Of a stretch of 35,283 bases of DNA, positions 30,310 to 35,283 are shown in pieces. The number at the start of each line of letters is the position of its first letter. Positions within the stretch are counted from its first letter, which is position 1. The notes under the pieces are model-generated. The model did no database searches, was not told the origin of the DNA, and was given only the letters and a program-made list of their open reading frames with translations. The stretch spans positions 1 through 35,283 of the forward strand of contig CAZIYV010000018.1 in assembly GCA_964543575.1 (NCBI GenBank), read 5' to 3'. The stretch comes from Pelotomaculum_B sp964543575. GTDB lineage: Bacteria; Bacillota; Desulfotomaculia; Desulfotomaculales; Pelotomaculaceae. A program made the position numbers and the translations under genes.

Positions 30310-31695
30310 TTACCTTGTCTGTCCGGTAATCGGCAAAAGAAATGAAAATGTGCTTCCCTTGCCTACTTTGCTCTCAACCTGCACCCTGCCGTGATGAGAT
30401 TCAACAATATGTTTTACAATAGACAGACCCAGGCCGGTTCCTCCCAGTTCACGGGAGCGTGCTTTATCAACCCGGTAAAAACGCTCAAATAAGCGGGACA
30501 GGTGTTCCGGTGAAATACCCGAGCCGTTGTCCTTCACATCCACCCTTAATTCGCCCTGCTCTATACTGGCGGCGACACAGATTGTCCCACCCGGCATAGT
30601 ATAGTTTACAGCGTTATCGATCAGATTGATCAGCACCTGCCTGAGCATATCAGGATCTCCTTGCACCACAGGCAGATCCTCGGGCAGGTCTGTGGTAATG
30701 GTTAGGTTCTTCTCCAAAGCACGGGGACTGATAATGTCCACAATCAGCTTGATCAGGTCGCCCATGTCTATCTTTTCCATGACAATCACATTATTCTTGT
30801 CTTCATACCTGGAAAGGTTCAGCAATTCATCAAGCAGTTTGGTAAGCCGCTCTGTCTCCTTGTTGATAATTTCAAGAAAATTCCTGGCTGTTTTAGGATC
30901 TTCCAGCGCCCCGTCCAGCAGGGTTTCGGCAAATCCACGGACAGAGGTCAGGGGGGTGCGCAGTTCGTGGGAAACATTAGCGACAAATTCGCTGCGCATT
31001 TCCTCCAGCATCTTCCTGTCCGTTATATTCCTCAGCAGGGCCACAACCTCACCCCGGTCCTCGCCAGTGTTTGTCGGAGTAACATATACACGAAATACTC
31101 TCCGGTCGGGAGTCAAAACCTGTATTTGCTTCTTGATTGACTTACCCGTCTCAAGCGACTCGTGCAGTAGTTTCTCTAATTCGTAATCACGAATAACCCT
31201 GACAATGTTTTTACCTTTACTGGCAGGCATAGTGATCCTGAAGAGCTTTTCTACCACCTGATTGAGCAGAATAACCCTGCCCCAGTTATCCATGATAATT
31301 ACACCATCGGACATACCGCTCAAAATGGCCTGGACTCTGCCTCTTTCGGTACTAAGATCATCCTGAGCGCTTTTTAAGTATTTGGCCAGGCAATTTATTG
31401 AACGGGCCAGATCACCTATTTCATTCTGGGGAGATACCGGAATAAACTGCTCCAGGTCTCCATCAGCCATTTCCCTGGCGATAGCTGATACTTCCTGTAA
31501 TGGGTTGACTAAACTGCTGTACATAATCCAGGCCAGCAAAAAAGTACACAAAAATGCCAGCAACATAAAAACCAGCAGGTTTAACCACCCTAAAGTATGA
31601 AGTTGGGCCAGTGCGATAAAGACCATAAAAAGAAAAAAGTAACTGGCAACAGGTCTCCATCCGATATTTCTTAAAACCCTAACAATGATTGTCAT
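30310..31695 (-). CDS. phoR: PhoR-like sensor histidine kinase
   Basis: 461 residues. Two hydrophobic helices at about 18-60 are separated by only a few residues, so there is almost no external sensor. HAMP (about 60-115), PAS (about 120-230), HisKA with the phospho-accepting His near 243 (VSHELRTPL), and HATPase motifs (LIDNAVNYT, DNGSGI, GTGLGLSIV) follow. This architecture fits the PhoR / WalK group, but the missing external loop argues for sensing in the membrane or cytoplasm. Start ATG overlaps the regulator stop as TGATG. Partner is the adjacent regulator. The gene symbol is by similarity only. Confidence 0.9.
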   Translation of the reverse strand: MTIIVRVLRNIGWRPVASYFFLFMVFIALAQLHTLGWLNLLVFMLLAFLCTFLLAWIMYSSLVNPLQEVSAIAREMADGDLEQFIPVSPQNEIGDLARSINCLAKYLKSAQDDLSTERGRVQAILSGMSDGVIIMDNWGRVILLNQVVEKLFRITMPASKGKNIVRVIRDYELEKLLHESLETGKSIKKQIQVLTPDRRVFRVYVTPTNTGEDRGEVVALLRNITDRKMLEEMRSEFVANVSHELRTPLTSVRGFAETLLDGALEDPKTARNFLEIINKETERLTKLLDELLNLSRYEDKNNVIVMEKIDMGDLIKLIVDIISPRALEKNLTITTDLPEDLPVVQGDPDMLRQVLINLIDNAVNYTMPGGTICVAASIEQGELRVDVKDNGSGISPEHLSRLFERFYRVDKARSRELGGTGLGLSIVKHIVESHHGRVQVESKVGKGSTFSFLLPITGQTR

Positions 31696-32405
31696 CAGGA
31701 GTCCTCCTTAAAACGGTATCCCACCCCGCGTACTGTCTCTATGAACTCCGCGTTGCCGGGGTCAGACTCAAATTTTTGCCTGATATGCCTGATGTGAACA
31801 TCGACAGTCCGGGAATCGCCTGTATAGTCATATCCCCACACCTGGTCCAGCAGTTGCTCGCGGGTGAAAACCTTACCCTGGTGGCGGGCTAAAAAGCGCA
31901 GCAGTTCAAATTCCTTCAGGGTAAATTCTTGTTTGACTCCACCTAAATAAATCGCAAACTTTTCTTCGTCAATGACCAGTCGCCCAAACTCCAGGCATTT
32001 ACCTGACGATAATTTCCCCACCGGCAAATCATTAGGCTTATACCTGCGCAGCCTGGCTTTGACCCTGGCTACCAGTTCTCTGGGACTGAAGGGCTTAACG
32101 ATATAATCATCGGCGCCCATCTCCAATCCCAGCACCCGGTCAAGTTCCTCAGCTCTGGCACTCAGCATGATGATCGGAATGTTTCTGGTCATATGATCAA
32201 GATGCAGTTCCCGGCATACTTCAAGGCCATTCATGCCAGGCAGCATCACATCAAGCAAAATCAAGTCCGGGGCCTCCTCACGGGCTATTTCCAGACCCCG
32301 CGTGCCGTCCAGGGCGGCCAATACCTGGAAACCTTCCCGTTCAAGGTTATACTTAACCAATTCCAGGATATTTTGCTCGTCTTCAACTACCAGTATTCTG
32401 GACAC
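31695..32405 (-). CDS. phoP: OmpR/PhoB-family response regulator
   Basis: 236 residues: receiver domain with phospho-Asp52 (LILLDVMLPG) and Lys in DDYIVKPFSPRELVARV, followed by a winged-helix DNA-binding domain (SRTVDVHIRHIRQKFE ... ETVRGVGYRF). The start is GTG (AGGGTGATGGAAA upstream). Overlap with the kinase implies a stoichiometric pair. The upstream neighbour pgeF is 24 bp away. Phosphate control is possible but no pst or pho gene is near, so the target is unknown. Confidence 0.92.
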   Translation of the reverse strand: MSRILVVEDEQNILELVKYNLEREGFQVLAALDGTRGLEIAREEAPDLILLDVMLPGMNGLEVCRELHLDHMTRNIPIIMLSARAEELDRVLGLEMGADDYIVKPFSPRELVARVKARLRRYKPNDLPVGKLSSGKCLEFGRLVIDEEKFAIYLGGVKQEFTLKEFELLRFLARHQGKVFTREQLLDQVWGYDYTGDSRTVDVHIRHIRQKFESDPGNAEFIETVRGVGYRFKEDS

Positions 32406-32429
32406 TTTCCATCACCCTTCCGGCAAATA

Positions 32430-33239
32430 CTACTTTAACATTATTATCGCCATCATCCGCCCTGTTTTCCCTTTATGCGCCCGGTAGGAAAAGAACATAT
32501 CACTATGGCAGGAGGTGCAAATACAAGCAGACAAGATGTTTTCGGCCTTTAACCCGGCGGCAAGCAGCACGCGGCGGTTGGCCTCCCATAAATTTAACTT
32601 CCATTTACCGGGGGAAACAGCCCCGGCCAAGTCAGACGGTACGGAAATACCGCCCCCAAAATGACTTATAACCTTCTCATCCACTTCATAACAACACGGC
32701 CCTATTGAAGGACCCACACCCGCCAGGCAGTCCCGCGGGTCTGTGCCGAACGTCGCGGCCATTACTTCAACGGTTTTCTGCCCAATTCTTAGCGCAGTAC
32801 CCTTCCATCCGGCATGCGCCAGGGCCACGACCCTATTTACCGGGTCAAGAAGAAAAATGGGAACACAGTCAGCATAGAAGCTGGCCAGCGGCAGGCCCGC
32901 CGCAGCGGTAACCAGCGCGTCCGTTCCGGGCAGCGCGTCTTTTTCAGAAAAGGCGCCCTTCCCTTTATCAGTCTCCCCTACTACTGTCACAATATCACCA
33001 TGAACCTGGTTGCCGGCAACCATCAGGCCGGGGTCTATCCCCAGAGACTGGCAGGCCAGAGCTCTGTTGGTTTTTACGTGAGACTCCCTATCCCCGACAT
33101 GAAACGCCGTATTCAGGCTCTGGCAGGGTCCTTTGCTGACACCACCGGCGCGAGTGGTAAAACCATGTGTCACCAGGCCGGCATCATTCAGGTGAGGGAA
33201 AGTGTAAAACTCCAATTCTCTTTTTCTGATTGAGAGCAA
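32430..33239 (-). CDS. pgeF: PgeF-type multicopper polyphenol oxidase (YfiH / YlmD)
   Basis: Laccase-domain family; PgeF removes wrongly incorporated residues from muropeptides, and other members hydrolyse purine nucleosides. The 269-residue protein has VTHGFTTR, SFYADCVPI, LAHAGWKGT, GPSIGPCCYEV and YRAHKGKTGRMM, giving the His-Cys-His zinc site. TTG start with AAGAGGAG upstream. It is co-directional with the MBL gene (18 bp gap) and the two-component genes. In Firmicutes this family often sits near the sepF cluster, which is the case here. Confidence 0.93.
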   Translation of the reverse strand: MLSIRKRELEFYTFPHLNDAGLVTHGFTTRAGGVSKGPCQSLNTAFHVGDRESHVKTNRALACQSLGIDPGLMVAGNQVHGDIVTVVGETDKGKGAFSEKDALPGTDALVTAAAGLPLASFYADCVPIFLLDPVNRVVALAHAGWKGTALRIGQKTVEVMAATFGTDPRDCLAGVGPSIGPCCYEVDEKVISHFGGGISVPSDLAGAVSPGKWKLNLWEANRRVLLAAGLKAENILSACICTSCHSDMFFSYRAHKGKTGRMMAIIMLK

Positions 33240-33257
33240 ACCCTACTCCTCTTTTCT

Positions 33258-34823
33258 TTAACCAGCGGCTTTGTTTACATCCTGGTCGATGATACTTTCC
33301 AGTTCGGCAATGCGCGCAAGAATCTCTTCCCGGCGCGCCGGTTCTATACCCGCCGCCAGCAACTTCTGCAGCTTCGAGGCAAGGGACTCGTAAGCGGAGC
33401 GGACCTTTTCCTCCGGTTTGGCGGCGCCTTCCGGCAGTATTTCCACAACCTGCAGCCATTCCGGAATAGTAGCTTTGATACCTGTCTCTGATTCGATCAG
33501 ACCAGCCAGAGCGTTTGCAGCATCCGGCTCCCCGTGCACAATGAATATCTCGCGGGGGGGCCTGGTGAATTTTTTTACCCATTCAATTAAGCCCGCCTGG
33601 TCGGCGTGTGCTGAGTAACTTTCAATATTCCGTATATCGGCTTTTACGGCAATTTCATCGCCAAAAATACGCACAGTTTTCTGGCCGTCCACAATCTGCC
33701 GCCCCAAACTGCCCTCAGCCTGGTAGCCCACGAAAAGGATGGTACTGTCAGGGCGCCACAGGTTGTATTTGAGGTGGTGCCGGATCCGCCCAGCCTCGCA
33801 CATACCGCTGGCGGAAAGGATAATCGCCCTGTCAACCTGGTTTAGCGCCTTCGATTCCTCGGCCGATTTGGTGAACTTAATGCCCGCCCGCTGCAGGGGA
33901 TCCTGACCCCTTTTAATTATATCCGCCGCATCCTGATCAAAAACATTCTGGTGATTGCGGAAAACATCGGTAGCGGCCGTGGCCAGGGGACTGTCTATGT
34001 ACACCGTCATGGCGGGCATTCTTTTCGATTCAGCAAGCAGGAAAAGGTGAAAGAGCAGGTCCTGGGTGCGTTCAACCGCGAAGGCCGGGATGATTAAGTT
34101 GCCTCCTTTTTCATATGTTTCCCAGATAACCTTATGCAATGAATCTATTTCCAGGTCATGATTTTCATGAAGGCGGGCGCCGTAGGTCGACTCCATAACC
34201 AGATAATCCGCTTCGGCAACAATGGAGGGGTCTTTAACAATAGGCCTGTTCTTATTGCCGATGTCGCCTGAAAAGACCAGCTTGGTCTCCCGGTCGTTTT
34301 CATTAACCCAGACTTCAATCATAGCCGACCCAAGTATATGTCCAGCATCTACAAACCTTACTTTAATGTCAGGCGCGATCTGGATTATTTCATCATACTG
34401 AACTTCCTTAAAGAAGGGCAGGCTTTTATAAGCCTCGTTGACAGTATAGATTGGCTCGATCGGGGCCTTCCCGGCCCTGCGGAACTTGCGGTTTTTCCGT
34501 TCGACCTCCATCTCTTGAATGTACGCGCTGTCCGGCAGTAAAACCTGGCATAATTCCACAGTGGGGGCAGTAGCATATACTTTCCCTTTGAATCCGTGTT
34601 TGATCAGTTTAGGAATCATCCCACTGTGATCAATGTGGGCATGAGTAAGCAAGACGTGCTGCACGGTGCGCGGCGGCACTTTAAAACTCTCATAATTGCG
34701 TTCCCTGACCTCTTTCTTGCCCTGAAACATGCCGCATTCAATCATAATCCTGGTATTTTCCGTATCTAATAAATAGCAGGAACCGGTTACTGTCCCGGCC
34801 GCTCCAAGAAATTGCAGACGCAT
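33258..34823 (-). CDS. Beta-CASP metallo-beta-lactamase, predicted RNA-processing nuclease
   Basis: 521 residues. The MBL motif THAHIDHSGMIP (His61, His63, Asp65, His66), a later GDIGNKNRP and the beta-CASP blocks SASGMCEAGRIRHHL and SAHADQAGLIEW define the family that includes CPSF-type and bacterial MBL-fold exonucleases. A C-terminal extension of about 60 residues ends in a short coiled coil (RREEILARIAELESII). Probably acts on RNA, but the substrate is unknown. The ATG chosen has AGGGGGGGG upstream; an in-frame start eight codons earlier lacks one. First gene of the run that continues into pgeF. Confidence 0.9.
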   Translation of the reverse strand: MRLQFLGAAGTVTGSCYLLDTENTRIMIECGMFQGKKEVRERNYESFKVPPRTVQHVLLTHAHIDHSGMIPKLIKHGFKGKVYATAPTVELCQVLLPDSAYIQEMEVERKNRKFRRAGKAPIEPIYTVNEAYKSLPFFKEVQYDEIIQIAPDIKVRFVDAGHILGSAMIEVWVNENDRETKLVFSGDIGNKNRPIVKDPSIVAEADYLVMESTYGARLHENHDLEIDSLHKVIWETYEKGGNLIIPAFAVERTQDLLFHLFLLAESKRMPAMTVYIDSPLATAATDVFRNHQNVFDQDAADIIKRGQDPLQRAGIKFTKSAEESKALNQVDRAIILSASGMCEAGRIRHHLKYNLWRPDSTILFVGYQAEGSLGRQIVDGQKTVRIFGDEIAVKADIRNIESYSAHADQAGLIEWVKKFTRPPREIFIVHGEPDAANALAGLIESETGIKATIPEWLQVVEILPEGAAKPEEKVRSAYESLASKLQKLLAAGIEPARREEILARIAELESIIDQDVNKAAG

Positions 34824-34917
34824 AAAGCCCCCCCCTAGCCATAACATTTTTATTAGACCTTAATTCAGCCCCCTGGTTTAGAAACCCTCTTTTTTCGAGC
34901 AAAAAGCTCAGGTTTAC

Positions 34918-34946
34918 TTGACAAGATGTGGAACCTGGGCTTACTC
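34918..34946 (+). promoter_or_regulatory. Possible promoter of the zinc-ribbon gene
   Basis: A consensus -35 TTGACA is followed after 17 bp by TTACTC, a poor -10; TACTCT at 18 bp is an alternative. It points at the gene 60 bp downstream, in the divergent gap next to the MBL gene. Only the -35 is convincing. Confidence 0.4.
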
Positions 34947-35004
34947 TAAGAAGTGTTAATTTTCAACCTTTGGGATAAACCAGCCTATAAAGGGAGCAAC
35001 TGCG

Positions 35005-35217
35005 ATGCCTATATACGAATTCAAGTGCGCCAATTGCGTCAACCGTTTTGAAAAATTGTGTTCCAGCGGAGAAAGCGGGGAGAGACTCAGCTGCCCTGAA
35101 TGTGGAGCCAGTGCCCCCAAAAGAGTAATGTCTTCCTTCAGCGCCGCCGGTACTAGCGGAGGTAAGAGCGCCTGCGGAGGCTGCAGCACACGCAACTGTG
35201 CCAACTGCGCCCACTGA
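35005..35217 (+). CDS. FmdB-type small zinc-ribbon protein
   Basis: 70 residues opening MPIYEFKCANC, then a CPECGAS pair: two C-x2-C knuckles separated by about 20 residues, the CxxC_CxxC_SSSS / FmdB pattern. A Ser/Ala/Gly stretch and a Cys-rich end (CGGCSTRNCANC) add five further cysteines, which is common in anaerobe versions. FmdB was proposed as a regulator of formylmethanofuran dehydrogenase or amidase genes, but most bacterial members are uncharacterised. Its ribosome site is AAAGGGAG. A heptamer repeat array overlaps its stop codon. Confidence 0.85.
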   Translation: MPIYEFKCANCVNRFEKLCSSGESGERLSCPECGASAPKRVMSSFSAAGTSGGKSACGGCSTRNCANCAH

Positions 35218-35263
35218 GACGTGGCTTTGAGACGTGGGAAATGGGACGTGAGACGTGAGATTC
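35216..35263. repeat. Heptamer array 4 (RRGACGT type)
   Basis: Plus-strand units are GAGACGT, then a 6-nt slip (GGCTTT), then GAGACGT, GGGAAAT, GGGACGT, GAGACGT and GAGATTC. The first unit overlaps the TGA stop of the zinc-ribbon gene. It resembles array 3 in its flank as well. Confidence 0.75.
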
Positions 35264-35283
35264 AGGCATTCCTCTTAGGTTTA

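Noticed and set aside
1..35283. tRNA, rRNA, insertion sequence with transposase, prophage or plasmid genes
   Set aside because: None recognised on either strand by reading; a tRNA scan could still find something, but no gap has a convincing cloverleaf.

Overview
The window reads as chromosomal DNA of an anaerobic, spore-forming Gram-positive bacterium of the Peptococcaceae / Desulfotomaculum-Pelotomaculum type. This is inference from gene content: a PyrR-attenuated pyr operon with a PyrK/PyrD type 1B dihydroorotate dehydrogenase, a T-box on ileS, YqhV, SepF, DivIVA, and many GTG/TTG starts behind strong purine-rich ribosome sites. Most of it is conserved core genome. Nearly all genes lie on the minus strand; the plus strand carries only a CBS protein (left edge), comA plus a UPF0756 membrane gene, an HD-GYP gene, and a small zinc-ribbon gene (right edge).

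Transcribed from right to left, the layout is as follows. (1) 34.8-30.3 kb: a beta-CASP metallo-beta-lactamase, pgeF, and a PhoP/PhoR-like two-component pair. (2) 30.2-26.2 kb: a division and envelope cluster (HlyD-like protein, yggS, sepF, proC, yggT, divIVA) closed by a terminator. (3) 26.1-24.2 kb: a Nudix hydrolase, a DUF2889 protein and yggU. (4) 24.2-23.1 kb: a plus-strand HD-GYP phosphodiesterase. (5) 22.9-17.4 kb: a sigma-A-type promoter, an isoleucine T-box, an array of long-hairpin repeats, then ileS and a mini-thioredoxin gene ending in a terminator; lspA and rluD follow. (6) 17.4-16.1 kb: plus-strand comA and UPF0756. (7) 15.9-13.7 kb: yqhV and a FapA/DUF342 gene. (8) 13.6-0.6 kb: the complete de novo UMP operon pyrR-pyrB-pyrC-carA-carB-pyrK-pyrD-(PAS)-pyrF-(DUF2164)-(metallophosphoesterase)-pyrE.

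The pyr operon encodes every step from bicarbonate and glutamine to UMP. It has a TTGACA-N17-TAAACT promoter and two PyrR-type RNA hairpins, one before pyrR and one before pyrB, that differ by a compensatory base-pair change. Three genes with no known role in UMP synthesis sit inside it.

No obvious new multi-gene system is present. The least explained material is in the noncoding DNA. First, a period-7 repeat family (consensus RRGACGT) occurs at four intergenic sites, one being an in-phase array that runs up to the carB stop codon. Second, a palindrome-rich island of about 390 bp splits carB from pyrK. Third, three copies of a roughly 120-nt hairpin element lie between the ileS T-box and the ileS start codon, with a duplication that also copied the ileS ribosome site and start codon.
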